From positions 605,181 to 669,180 of the forward strand of contig WTPW01000076.1 in assembly GCA_009809945.1 (NCBI GenBank): DNA of 64,000 bases, given 5' to 3'. How positions within the stretch are numbered: position 1 is the stretch's first letter; every line of letters starts with the position of its first letter. The notes below the pieces were generated by a model. That model saw only the letters and a list, made by a program, of their open reading frames with translations, had not been told where the DNA came from and made no database searches. A program made the position numbers and the translations under genes. The DNA is from Gigaspora margarita (taxonomy: Eukaryota > Glomeromycota > Glomeromycetes > Diversisporales > Gigasporaceae). Shown piece after piece: positions 36,570 through 48,100 of the stretch.

Positions 36570-37223
36570 TAGGGGTCTTAGCTGGGTCAGGTCTGACCCA
36601 ACCAGGGTCGGGTCAGGTCAAAAAAAATGTGGATCGGGTTAGACCCGGGTCAGAAAAAACGCGAGTTGGGTCAGATCCAGGTCAGATTTTATTCAATGAT
36701 CGCAAGTAGTTACTACATAGTAAAGTTAAAATTTTACTATGTAAATCGATAAAATCTGCTTAAGTAAACTTATTTGGAAGATAAAAATTCATATACTCTA
36801 AAATTTTTATCCAAATCAGAGAACTTTTTATTATTTAACTTTTAATTTTTACATTCGTCAACCATATTTTTTAAAAAGATTATAATTTTTTCGTTGAATG
36901 TAAAAATTAAAAGTCAAATAATAAAAATATCTCCGATTTGGATAAAAATTTTAGATATATGCATTTTGTTCTTCCAAACAAGTTTACTTAAGCAGACATT
37001 ATTGATTTATATAGTAAAATTTAGATTTTACTATGTAGCAACTATTATTAACCTGGGTTCAACCTGGGTTGGGTTGGGTTGGGTCAGACCCGGTGATATG
37101 AGGCAGGTTAGACCCGGGTTGGGTTTGATATGAGGCAGGTCAGACTTGGGTCGGGTTTTGACCCAAGTGGGTCTAACCTGAGTCAGGCCCAAACCTGACC
37201 CAACCCGACCTATTAGGACTCTA
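36570..37223. mobile_element. 0.65-kb element with GACCCGGGTC-rich arms, copy 2
   Basis: Ends are AGGGGTCTTAGCTGGGTC and a diverged complement (TAGGACTCTA). Both arms are dense in GACCCGGGT, GGGTCAG and CTGACCC words. A TAGTAAAG-family palindrome (36703-37045) lies in the centre at the same position as in the copy at 27329-27972. Confidence 0.75.
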
Positions 37224-37761
37224 TTTTTTACATACATTTTGAAAAGTTTTTTTTATCGTAGTGAAAAATTTTGCTAAGAAAATAATAAAATACATTTTAA
37301 AAAACTACATTTTTTTGAGCCAAAGAACAACTTTACTTAAAAGCCCAAAGTTGATTCTAATAATAAAATTTTGCGCAAATCACGATTTTTTATTTGACAG
37401 TGTTTTTCTATAATGCTTTGTGTAATAGTGAATTTGCTGATCCTTATGTTCTCTTCTTTGATCCCAAGTATCTTGGGATCTACTGGGCCGAGTTTGAGGA
37501 TTTAACTACCATTAGAATTAGAAAAGTGAGCTCTATAACTTTTAACTAGGAGCCAAAGAAGGTTTATTTATTAATTTTTAGATTAGGGTTAGGGTTAAAG
37601 TTAATAGTTATATTATTGCTTTAACTTTACAGGGGTTGTAAAGATAAAAAATACATCAACTTTAAAGGAAGATTCTCTTTGAATTACTTGGAGTTAAGAA
37701 CTAAAACTTTAAATTAAAGATTATTAAATACTAAAGAATATATATTTAAAATTTAAAGAAA

Positions 37762-39469
37762 GAGTTTTTTTAGACATTTTTGACCAGAGATATATAACTT
37801 ATATATCTCTGGCCTTTCAGCCAATTAAAATGCAAAAAAGTCATATAATCACTATTTTTGACGATCGATTGATCACACCGACAGGTTGGCTACTTTGGTA
37901 TAACCCGAACCTATGACTAAGCAAGGCAAATACATTCAGAAAACTGGCAAACTATTAAAAATAAAAGCTATGCTGATTTTTCTCTAACTTTAAGCAAAGA
38001 TATCTTCATAATCACCTGACAAAGTTCAATAAAAAAAATTGTCAAATTTGGTCAGGTGTCGTAGAGATATCTTCGCTTAAATTTTTTATCAAAACGCCTA
38101 TCAAAATAGGAGCTATATCAATTTTTTTAAATTTTTTTTATAATTCTGGGTACTTGCATGCATTATTTAATATTTTATTTTTTTAAAAAATTTTACATAA
38201 TGATTTCGTAACGAATGTACTACTCTGACACCCTACAAAATCTACTACTGGTGAAACAAAACTACAAAAAATTGGCACCAGCAATATCAACACGAAAAAG
38301 AACCAACTATTTACTACACAATGGCAATACCAGACAATAACAAAAGACAAGACAAAAGAAGCACCAAAAGAACTAACTATTTACTACCACCACAATGGCA
38401 ACACCAAACAATGACGAAAGACAAGACAAAAGAAGCACCAAAATAATAACTATTTAAAAAAAGAGTAGTTTAGTCATATCAATGATGAAATTCATTGCTG
38501 GAGACACCAAACAATGAGCGAAACAAAACTACAACTAAAAATTGGTGCCATCAATATCAATGTGAAAAAGAACTACTACTTACTATCACCACAATAGTGA
38601 CATCAGACAATGGCAAAAGACAAGATGAAAGAAGCACCAAAAAAATGCCTATTTGAAGAAAAAGTAGTAGTTTATCACATTAATGATGAAATTTGTTGCC
38701 AGAGACACCAAACAATAAATACACGAAAGCCTAAATCACGTTAACGACTAATTCACTACTGGCGAAACAAACCTACAACAAAAAATTGGTGCCAGCAATA
38801 TAAATGTGAAAAGAACCAACTACTTACTACCACTACCACAACGAAGATACTAAACAACAATGAAAGACAAGACAAAATAAGCACCAAAATTATGCTTACT
38901 TAAAGAAAATATAGTAGTTTAGTTACAACACAATGAAATTTGTTGCCAAAGATACCAAACAATAAACACACAAAAGGCTAAATCCAATAACAAAATCCAC
39001 TACTGGCGAAACAAAAAAATTGGTGCCAGCAAAATAAATATAAAAAGAAAAAAAAAGAACCAACTACTTACTATAATCACAATAGCGATACTAGGCAACG
39101 ACAAAAAACAAGATGAAAAAAGCACCAAAATGACGCCTACTTGAAAAAAGTGGTTAGTCACAAAATCAGAAACACCAAACACATGAATAGCTAAATCACA
39201 ACAACGAAGAAAACTACTACCAACAAAACAAAACTACGATACCAAAGCGACGAAAAATAAAAAAAAGATGAAAGAATATAAAAAAAATGATCATTGTGCT
39301 ACTGTAAAAAAAATTTACTTATCTATTTGGATCCGAGATTGTTCAATCTGCTTTGGCAATTAGATCAACACATGATTTTTAGTCATGTGATTTTCTCGTC
39401 CCATGATTGGCCAAGAGGTCAGAGATATATAAGCTATATATCTCTGGCCAGAGATGCCTAGAAAAACCC
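37762..39469. mobile_element. 1.7-kb Mutator-like element holding a satellite array
   Basis: Inverted ends run GAGTTTTTTTAGACAT and ATGCCTAGAAAAACCC, followed inward by the palindromic AGAGATATATA...TATATCTCT words on both sides. The flanking 9-bp duplication is perfect: TTAAAGAAA at 37753-37761 and 39470-39478. No transposase is visible. The interior from about 38230 to 39240 is a tandem array. The element is inserted in the right arm of the long palindromic element at 35514-39618. Confidence 0.78.
38230..39240. repeat. tandem array, period about 245 bp, four to five degenerate units
   Basis: The landmark GGCGAAACAAA recurs in variant form near 38244, 38516, 38760, 39004 and 39215. Each unit also contains AAATTGGTGCCAGCAATAT, GAACCAACTA-TTACTACC, GACAAGA and GAAGCACCAAAA words in the same order. 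Units have diverged by substitutions and small length changes. One strand is strongly A and C rich. Confidence 0.75.
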
Positions 39470-40995
39470 TTAAAGAAAAGTATATATATATATTTTTAAA
39501 TAAATTTAATTTAAATGATTTTTTTGTATAAATTTATATATAAAATTAGATGAGTCAACTTATTTGATTATAAGTAACAGTATTTGAAACCTCTGTAAAA
39601 GGACATATTCTGTGACTGATATAGATTTTTAAAAATTTTTTTTATATAGTCTAGGGGAATCAAGTGCTAATATATAGGGGTACATAATGTTATTTATGGA
39701 TGCCCTCTAATCGAGGTATTCTGAGTATCTTAAACCTCAAAAAAAGTAAGAAATAGATAGATAGAATAAGCTAATAGACTTTTAGACCAAATTCTTATGA
39801 ATATACATATTTTGTTTTATACTTTTATCTAAACATCAATTTATATTTGTACAAATTTTAGTTATTTATACTTTTATTTATGGGAATATAATTTTGTCGC
39901 ATCTGCGACATGTCGCACCCCTGATTCGACCAATCAATTTGCTCGATTTTGTAGACAAAAAAAATTTTTTTAAAAATTAAAGTTTTTATTTAATAAAGTG
40001 TAAAATATATATAAAATAGCACATCATATAACGCATATCGGCCAATTGTTGAAATTGGGCCTCACAAGTGATCCCCAAAATATTTACTGATCTGCAAAAA
40101 GTCACATGTTGATTGGGCATAAATTAAAACTATACCCCAAATCACATGTCAAATTTGTTGACTCGTTTAAGAAGTATAATAAAACATACATCTAACCAAT
40201 GGGCCCATCTCAAAACCAATGGGTTTTTTTAGAAAGAATAGCAATTAGCAAAAAGTAACTGAAATCAGCAAGTTTTAGATTTTAAATTAATATATTTTTT
40301 TTTACATGGTATTAACTAAAATAAAATTCAAAATTTACCATTTTAGTTTAGATTCATATGTACTTTTGAAGTTAAGTTTGGCACAATTTCGTTATTTCGC
40401 ATATGTCTAATATTCAACATATTCTATGAATTTATGATTGAGTACTGGCCAAAATTTTGACAATAGTATTAACTGTACTATTTTTTGTTTTTTTGTAGAT
40501 TCTTTGAATACTGATCCTGATCAATAATTTAAAAAGTAGCTATGTGTTTTTAAGCAGCATGCTCAATATGATTAGCTATCGATTAAAATAGTGTTTAACC
40601 ATTATAGCGATATTTAATTAGACCATTATTGATGACCAATAGTTTAGATAGACGATAGTGTACTATTTAGCGATTATTGTTTTTACAAATTGAAGTATAT
40701 AATAAATAATGAAAACGATAGATTAACAAAAGAATAATTGCAATCTACAATTCCAAATTCTGTTTTTCTTTTTCAAAATTTACTACAAATCAACAAAATA
40801 CAAAAATGTACCGGTATTTTTTTGTTTGTGGTGAAGATTTTAACTTAAGTAACAAAATAATGATTCATTGATATTGATAATGATTTTGAAAATCTATAAC
40901 AATAATAATAATATGAAAAGAGTAAAATACTTAAATTTTCATCGCATATTTTATTTATTGGAATAATTAATATGTTAAATCATTTTTTTTACTAA

Positions 40996-41237
40996 TTAAC
41001 AAACTCTGAAAAAAATTGATGGTTGTAGCTTCAGATCTTTTCGATTTAAATTATAATCATGATCAATTTTTTTGTTAACCAGATCGACCATTGAGGAATA
41101 TGCTTGAGAATGCCCTTTATTAAAAGGAATCCATTCGATTATATTCTCATATTCTGTGGCTTTAAGTTGAAATTCCTTAATGCAATTATCAACGACTTTA
41201 TTGCTACTTGTCTATCCTTTAACTGCATGTAATCTAC
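40996..41237 (-). pseudogene. kinase-gene linker fragment captured in the Mutator-like element
   Basis: The minus strand reads VCRLHAVKG, a stop, then TSSNKVVDNCIKEFQLKAT followed by EYENIIEWIPFNKGHSQAYS and on to a TAA at 40998-40996. From memory, a segment of the type 'G-W-T-S-G-N-x-x-I-D-x-F-I-Q-E-x-Q-L-x-A...E-W-I-P-[YF]' directly precedes the catalytic domain in many expanded protein kinases of Rhizophagus-type fungi. The stop sits where the family has Trp (TGG to TAG). No glycine-rich loop or later kinase motif follows, so only the linker was captured or has survived. The identification comes from recalled family sequence, not from a search. Confidence 0.6.
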
Positions 41238-41338
41238 AAACTTATTAAACGTGTTAATATAAATTAAATCATGCTATATATTGATAACTTATTAAATATT
41301 TTAACTTACTTCTATTAACCCTACTAATAAAAATTATG

Positions 41339-41614
41339 AACTATCGTAAACTGTCGTATAAAAGACCCAGGTCTCTTACACTCTACCAAAATTAAAACCT
41401 AATATTAGACCCCGGGTCTAGTACATGGTGAAGGATTTGTACCATTAAAAGGGAAAATTTAAAAAGCACGCATATTTTTCATTCAAAGTGGACAGCCTAA
41501 ATATTTAAAAAAAAACCACATTGTTATTATAAATTTTGAGATTCACACCCGGGTTTAGTACATAGAGGGTCTGAGATCTGGGAGGGTTACGTATACGGCA
41601 GTTTACGGTAGTTA
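41339..41614. mobile_element. 276-bp MITE nested in the Mutator-like element
   Basis: Inverted ends AACTATCGTAAACTG and CAGTTTACGGTAGTT, with GACCCAGG/GGGTCTGAG-type words just inside. A related element lies at about 28125-28485 (ends AGTACTGTAAACTGC and GCAGTTTATGGTACA). Confidence 0.65.
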
Positions 41615-42239
41615 AAGTTTTAAGCTCCACTTACGTGATGGTCATTGTCGAATTTTTTGAAATATTATTAATAAAAAATTTATATTATTAACTCGCCGGG
41701 TTTATGTATATGCACCTCAATAAAATTTTAAATTTAATTGGTCTGATGCACTAATATAAGGTGCGTCAAAAATTTTGAAGTAATCTGCAAATCTGCCATT
41801 ATGATTGGTTGATCTGAATGTCAATTATTGACGCACTTATATAAAGTCAAATTTAGGTGCGTCAAAAATTTTGGGGTGATCTGCAAATCAGCCATTATGG
41901 TAAAATTTTATTCTGAACAACTTTTCTAAGTTAGGAAGATAGATTGTTTTAGTAAAAAAAGACGTTTTATAAGAAAAACAAAAATTTAAAAGCTAGCACA
42001 TATAAAACTTTTTTTTACTAAAACAATCTACCTTTTTGACTTAGATAACTTAGAAAAAGTTGTTCAAAATAAAATTTTATACTATATATCTAGTTATCGC
42101 TTATTTATTCTTATATTTTACTAGTAGAATTTTTAGTTTTTTAAAAAAATTTTTTGTTTACAAAATCGGATAATTTGATTGGTCGAATTATGGAGTCGAC
42201 TTGTCGCGAGTGTGACAAATTTCTATTCCCTTTATTTAT

Positions 42240-42817
42240 ATTTAATTTGGAATTAAACTTAACTAATTATAAATATAAGTATGTAGATTTTTATTTGGCA
42301 AAACTTAGTTTGGTTGTTCAATGATTTTAATGTACTAATAAATTAAAAATTCAGTACAATCAGATATCACTTTATTGGTACATTTTATTAAAATATAAAT
42401 ATGCAAAAAAAAACTTAGAAATCTTAAGAGATTTCTAGGGTTTCTCTTTGCAGCATTCATCATTCTATATTTATCTATTTACTATATTAAGTTATATATC
42501 TGGCTATATTAATAGGTACCAATATTAATTTTTAATTGTTCTTATTTTTACTGATATTATTTATCAGTTATAATACAGTTTTCTTAAATTAAACATATAT
42601 TCATATCTCATTGGTTTTATAATTTCATTCGAATTTATTCTAAAGTTATCTAAATTACAAATTGCGTATAAATAAAGAGCAAAGTTTTGTACTAAAAATT
42701 TTATATATTATAATAATATAATTGCATTGTTATATTAATTTGGTAATTCTGAGTAATCGGATAATAGAGTATTTGTATTATCTAGTTTTTATATTACCAG
42801 TCTAATCAGATAAGGGT
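42240..42817. other. AT-rich spacer, no gene seen
   Basis: No open frame or repeat terminus of note was found between the Mutator-like element and the palindromic MITE. Confidence 0.4.
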
Positions 42818-43290
42818 ACATCTATAAATAATGTTATATTTGAAAGGGTCCCCAAAATATAACGTTTTTCCAACAAGTAAAGGGAGTCAAAAAAATATAA
42901 TATATAATTTTTTTATAAAAATTTGTTTAAAACTTGACCCAGAGGTCCAAATTGGATAATTTTGGTACTATTCAAATCATCTCAAGAAGAGAATTTGAAT
43001 GGTACCAAAATAATTTGATTTGGATCACTGGATCAAACAAAATACTATTGGTTATTATGTTTCTTATAAAATTACTATAAAATCAATAGTTTTTTGTAAA
43101 TAACTTTTGATCTAATAATCCAAATAAAAAGATTTTAATCATCCAAATTGGATCACTGGCTTATAATATATCCAAGTTTTTGTAAAATTTTATATATAAA
43201 TATATAGATTTTTAAAACTTTTTTTATATAGTCTGAAGATCAAGAGCTACTATGTAGGAGTATAATATTATTTATAGATGCCCCCTAATC
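42818..43290. mobile_element. palindromic MITE, GGGCATCCATAAAT family
   Basis: Starts near GGTACATCTATAAATAATG and ends TATTTATAGATGCCCCC, with TA flanking. The internal GGTACCA inverted words are those of the family. It is somewhat shorter than 34355-34887 because the second half is reduced. Confidence 0.72.
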
Positions 43291-43347
43291 ATGTTATCTA
43301 GTTTAATCAGATAACCAGTTTTGGTTTTAGGTAACCAGCTAGTAAGG

Positions 43348-44895
43348 GGCATCTATAAATAATGTTATGTACCTCTACATAGTAGCTCTTGACCCTCTAG
43401 ACTATTTAAAAAATCTGTATGTTTATATATAAAATTTTACAAATACTTAAATATATTATGACCCAGTGATCCAATTTGAATAATTTTGGTACTATTCAAT
43501 TCGTCTCTATGAAACAAATCCAATGATACCAAAATCATTTCATTTGAATCACTAAATCAAGAGTTATTTACAAAATACTATTAATTTTATAGTAATTTTA
43601 TAAGAAAACATCAACCAATAGTGGAGTGTGATAATATAGTAAAGTTGGATTATTGTTACATTCCTAAGTGATAGGTGCAGAGTTCGAATCTCACTAAAGA
43701 TGCTTTTGAAAATTGTATCTGTGTTATAGAACTAATTTGTGCTCCAACTAATTGGATCTTTGATCTGTAACCTGAATGACACCAAGTTATTGGGAGCTAA
43801 CTAACTTGTATAATATTATATAAGAGAAAAGAAGGTACATAAACCCTAGGAATTAGCAGAAGAACCCACTTGGCAAGACCTAAGTAGAGAAGTATCCAAC
43901 TTTCGACAGTACTAGGGGAAAAGAATCTTGTCGGGAACTGATCAAAAGCAGACCCACGATAAAAAGGGTTGTTGAACTCTATCAATAGACCACTGAAATT
44001 GTACTAGAGGAAAAGGACATGTGTTTCGAAAATATATGCCAAGGGGAAAAAGACCAATAGCATTCTAATGCCAGGCTGACTAACTCTTCTGGGTCTTAGA
44101 ATTGGAAGTAGGAATGTGATTAGAAAAAAAAAGCTGCCAAGAGACTAACAATGTGTTGGGTTGGAAATTTCACAAGGACAAGAAGTAGGTAACAGTAGCG
44201 GTTAGGGTACCCCTAATTGCAAGTGGTCCATCTCAGTAGATGCGTAAGTTATCGAAGTATAAATGATATCTGTATGGGACAGGAACTGCTCTACCAAGTG
44301 TTTCATGAGGATAAAGTAGTCCTAAGGGGATTCCGTTAAGTATCCGGAACTGACCTTGACTAACTAATATATCGGAGGGCTGTACCAGTAATACAAGTTG
44401 GATTGTTAAGAGAAGCAGGAACTAGAGGGTTTAAATAGGCAATGCTGATATGCTGGTTGCAAGTATAGTAGCTAGTGTGGGACCTTCAGATGGCTATTTA
44501 AATAGGTAACCAAAAGTTGCAAATATGGCTAGTTGTACCCTTATCAATATAACAAATGTCAGGGAGCCTCTAGAGGCACCTATGATTCAATAACTTGAAT
44601 AAAAATACCTTTCCCCATAGTGAAAGCTTTGCTTATAAAAAAAAAAATATTAACCAATAGTATTTCATTAATAGAACATGATCCAGTAATCCAAATTAAA
44701 TAATTTTGGTACCATTCAAATTCTCTTTTCAAGACAATTTGAATAGTACCAAAATTATCCAATTTGGACTACTAAATCAAGTTTTAGACAAATTTTTATA
44801 AAAAAATTGTGCTATATTTTTTTTGACCTTCTCTTTACTTATTGGAAAATCGTTATATTTTGGGACCCCTCAAATATAATGTTATTTATGGATGC
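43348..44895. mobile_element. palindromic MITE, GGGCATCCATAAAT family, split by a complete SINE
   Basis: Left part 43348-43622 (AAGGGGCATCTATAAATAAT start) and right part 44652-44895 (end GTTATTTATGGATGCTCCTT) belong together. The SINE at 43623-44651 interrupts them and duplicates AACCAATAGT, part of the MITE's own sequence. Confidence 0.8.
43623..44651 (+). mobile_element. complete 1-kb tRNA-headed SINE
   Basis: The head has an A-box-like TATAGTAAAGTTGG and a B box AGTTCGAATCTC, the internal RNA polymerase III promoter of tRNA-derived SINEs. A body of about 950 bp without an open reading frame of note and an A-rich tail follow (44634-44651). Flanking duplication AACCAATAGT (43613-43622 and 44652-44661) shows target-primed insertion. 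The copies at 3452-6135, 18855-19833, 20878-21155, 46205-48100 and 58370-58655 share the body or tail. A retroposition partner (LINE) is not present in the window. Confidence 0.85.
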
Positions 44896-44956
44896 TCCTT
44901 AAATCAGGTGATCTGGTGGGTCATGGGTTTGAATTTTCAATCCGGTTTGAAACTCT

Positions 44957-45646
44957 ATTGCTATTTATACCATGGTTTTTGCTGTTTGCACTATGGATTT
45001 TGTATAACATTAGATTATTAATCAACCTTTTTTATTTGCACCATGGTAATATATATTGCACCAATAAAAACGCACATTTTTAATAGATTAACAATATATA
45101 GGGGTGTATAATAAGATTTTTGCAATTTTTGTATAACCTTGAGCCTTTTTTAATATTGTACCAATAAAAAACTTATCTTTTTTTATAGACTAACAACATG
45201 TAGGGATGCAGGATAAGATTTTTGCAATTTTGTATAATCTTGAACCTTATATATAGTAGATCTACTAATCTAATTTCATAATGCAGCCAATTTAACTCTA
45301 ATCTTTTAAGATCTTAATATAATATGGGCCAAAATTTCACTATTTTTGTATAATCTTGGGCTATTTTAATGTTGTACCAATAACACTTAGCTTTTTTTGC
45401 AGATTAACAATATATAGGTGTGCAAAATAAAGGTTTTGCAATTTTTTGTATAACCTTGGGCTTTTTAATGTTGCACTAATAAAAACTTAGCTTTTTTTGT
45501 AGATTAACAACATGTAGGGGTACAGCATAAGATTTTTTAAAATTATATATAACTATACCATGGTGCAAATAGAAAAAGTTGATTAATGATCTAATATTAC
45601 ACAAAATCTATAGTGCAAATTGCAAAAACTATGGTGTAAATAGCAG
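44957..45646. mobile_element. 690-bp MITE with internal tandem repeats
   Basis: Long inverted ends of about 90 bp include TGCTATTTAYACCAT, GTTTTTGC, TTTGCACTAT and TTATTAATCAAC on the left and their complements on the right. Between them, units of about 100 bp containing TAACAAYATRTAGG, TTTTTGCAATTTTT and GTACCAATAA occur four times (near 45089, 45189, 45405 and 45506), alternating between two variants. Confidence 0.8.
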
Positions 45647-46204
45647 TACCTTATTTTTACTTATATTTTCTTATTTACTAGTCCAATTTTAATAATTTTT
45701 TAGTAGTAGAACTATAAAAACCTGCTTTACAACTTTATTTAGAGCTAAAAAAATATTTATTTAATATAAAAAAACTTTTTATAAAGATCATCATTAAATT
45801 TAATAATATATTGTTTACTTATTTGTTTATTCTTAATTTCAAATATAGTAATAACATAGCTATAGTACTAATCTTATTCAGAATAGTAATTAAGCTAAAT
45901 AGGATATTTAGCTTAAAGTTTATAGTAAATTTATATGTTTTTTAAAATTTTTAATTATAGAAAACAATTTGATCTATTTAAAAGAACATGTTTTATACCT
46001 GTTAGAGGAAGTTTTACCTTTAATTAAAAATTATCTGCATTATAGTATGACTTAGAGTTAATGCTTCAATCTGAATATAAAATATATTCAGATTGATATT
46101 TTGTCAAAAATTTATAGTAAAACAAGTAATTATATTTGAATATATATGGATATAAAATAAATTTGAATATAAAAATATAATAAAGTATTAACTCTAGTGT
46201 AACT
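45647..46204. other. AT-rich spacer with a palindrome-family fragment
   Basis: At 45930-46005 the words TATATGTTTTTTAAAATTTT and AGAACATGTT match an arm of the 24432-25490 palindrome. Otherwise nothing is recognised. Confidence 0.4.
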
Positions 46205-48100
46205 ACATAATTTCTGCAATACAAAGTCGGGTTAAAGGATCTGTAACCTGGGTTATACCAAATTATCAGAAGCTAACTGACTTGTATAATATTATTTAAG
46301 AAAAAAAAAGCAAAAAACTAAATAATTTAAATAATATTACACAAAAGAAAAGAAGGTATAAAAATTCTAAAAACAAAGCAGGAGCAGAAACAAGCTTGAC
46401 AAAACCTAAATGAAAAAATAGCAAAACTTTTAGCAATACTAAACATAAACTGGATAGTAACTAACTAGTAAACTAAATAGGCAAGAGCCTCTATGACAAA
46501 AAGCATACCAATCTAGTTATCAGAATTGTATTGAAAGAAAAGAATTTATACTTTAAAAATAGGTACCAAGAAAAGAAAGATCATAAAGGATCTAAAATCT
46601 GGCTAACCAAATCTTCTGGCTAACTGAAACAGTAGTCTACAATACTAGAAAACTTGGTAAGAGAGTGGAAGTAGTGCTAGTATTTAGTAAACTTCACAAA
46701 GGCAGAAATAGGTAACAGTAGCAATTTAAAATAACTTCTAATTGTAAATATAAGCTTTCTAATATGCAAGTTACTAAAGTGTAAATAAATATTTGTAATA
46801 AGGGTGCTGATATTTATTAGATAATATTTTAGGGATAGAGAGGTCAAGCAAAATCTTACCTCATATAAAAAAATTATAGCCAATCAAATTTAGCTAAATA
46901 TATTACCTGGGGGCAGGGACCCGTAAAAATTATTTGGATTATGCAAAAAATTTGTTTGGATAATCACAAAAATTTGTATAAATTTGGATAATATTTTTTA
47001 TCAATATTAAAATTATAATCTTAGCAAAATTGATATAATACATAAAATTTTATTTATTACCTCTATTAAAATATAACATATTTAGCATTTTAAGAGATTC
47101 AAGGCTCACATTATGTCTATTATCTTGTATAATATTATTATAATTGGAAGGTATAGCTAAAAAAAAAAGTATCAGATTATATAATGATAAGCATGGCGAA
47201 CAAAATTTTATATCAGCTTAATGTTAAAAGGTCATTGGGTTTGAAAGATCTAATAACTATTATCAGAAACAGGCATAGTGAATTCAGGCTATCGGTTTTG
47301 AAAGAATTGGTTTTGACAGTTCAAGTTTATTAGTAATTTGATTATCTATTCTAACCAATCAAAATCGAAAATTTTATAAAAATACCAGAAGATTTGTATT
47401 TCTTTGGATAATGCCAGGAAATTTGTATTAATTTGGGAATTTGCTAGAAATTTGTATTTATTTGTATTTATTTGTTTTCAAATTTTTATGGGTCCCTGCC
47501 TGGGAGTGGAGATAAGCCTCTATAGTAAATGGATATTAGGTAATAAATGTTAGCACTCTAAAACAGGTACTATTCTACCAAATTTTTTATTAAAAATAAC
47601 AAGACAAAAATATCTAATCAGATCCTAAGAACCATGTTATTAATTATCTGCTTATTTTTTATCAAAGGTCTACATCTTCTCTTTTTCTTTTAATATAAAT
47701 AGTCAGGTTTTTTATATATAATTTTAACTTTTTTTTACTCTTTTCTAAACAATTACCTGATTTTTGATACTCTTTTAAAAATATAGAGAAAAATCTAGAA
47801 TACTGTTATGTTCTAGTAATACAAAATAGATTAACAGAATAAATAGGAATCAGAGAATTTAAATAGACAATGCTAGTATATAAATTGCAGATATAATACT
47901 GTAATAGCTAGTATAAACCCTTTGGGTAACTACTTAAATAGATAACCAAAAGTTGCAGGAAAAGCTAGTTGTGCTCTCATTTATGTAACAAATGCTAGTG
48001 AATTTCTATATAAATTACTAATAGTCCTAATATTTTAAATAAAATTTCTAAGTTCCAAAATAAGCACTTTAAAATCAAAAAAAAAAAAAAATAAAAAAAT
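46205..48100 (+). mobile_element. old, diverged SINE copy with two nested elements
   Basis: Body words GATCTGTAACCTGGGTTATA and CTAACTGACTTGTATAATAT appear near 46230-46300 and tail words AACCAAAAGTTGCAGG near 47945, ending in an A-tail near 48080. The tRNA-like head is missing or too diverged to see. A hAT MITE (46914-47498) and a reversed GGGGAGTGAC-family MITE (47637-47790) lie inside. Confidence 0.65.
46914..47498. mobile_element. 585-bp non-autonomous hAT-type element
   Basis: CAGGGACCCGTAAAAATT and AAATTTTTATGGGTCCCTG are inverted ends. The flanking octamers CCTGGGGG and CCTGGGAG match at seven of eight. The arms repeat TTTGGATAAT and AAATTTGTAT words. No coding sequence. Confidence 0.83.

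Larger units (their letters stand above)
35514..39618. mobile_element. long palindromic element, second copy, interrupted twice
   Basis: The left arm 35514-35990 and right-arm pieces about 37405-37761 and 39479-39618 are inverted copies of one another and match the intact copy at 26075-26998. Insertions occupy the centre (about 36000-37400, containing the 36570-37223 element) and the right arm (37762-39469). The termini are TAGTCATAGGATATG and its complement near CATATTCTGTGACTG. Confidence 0.75.
33976..39713. mobile_element. GGGCATCCATAAAT-family palindromic MITE split by large nested insertions
   Basis: Pieces 33976-34215, about 35340-35512 and 39621-39713 join as one family member of roughly 500 bp when compared with intact relatives (34355-34887). 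The ends are AAGGGGCATCC and GGATGCCCTCT. Insertions 34216-35340 (which itself includes another copy of the same family) and 35514-39618 separate the pieces. The boundaries of the first insertion are approximate. Confidence 0.65.
39882..42230. mobile_element. 2.35-kb Mutator-like element with 9-bp target duplication
   Basis: Long terminal inverted repeats of about 90 bp start GGGAATA at the left and end TATTCCC at the right; both include a TTGTCGCA/TGTGACAA-type stretch, a CGACCAATCAA word and CGATTTTGTA. The element is flanked by a perfect 9-bp duplication, TTTATTTAT (39873-39881 and 42231-42239), the size made by Mutator-like transposases. No transposase is visible inside. It carries a piece of a kinase-type gene on the minus strand (40996-41237) and a nested MITE at 41339-41614, so it has the form of a gene-capturing (Pack-MULE-like) element. 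Confidence 0.85.

Noticed and set aside
44900-44960. tRNA-like words (GGTGATCTGGTGGGTCATGG, then GTTTGAATTTTC)
   Set aside because: The box B match is poor and no A-tail or body of a known SINE follows; the stretch runs straight into a MITE terminus.
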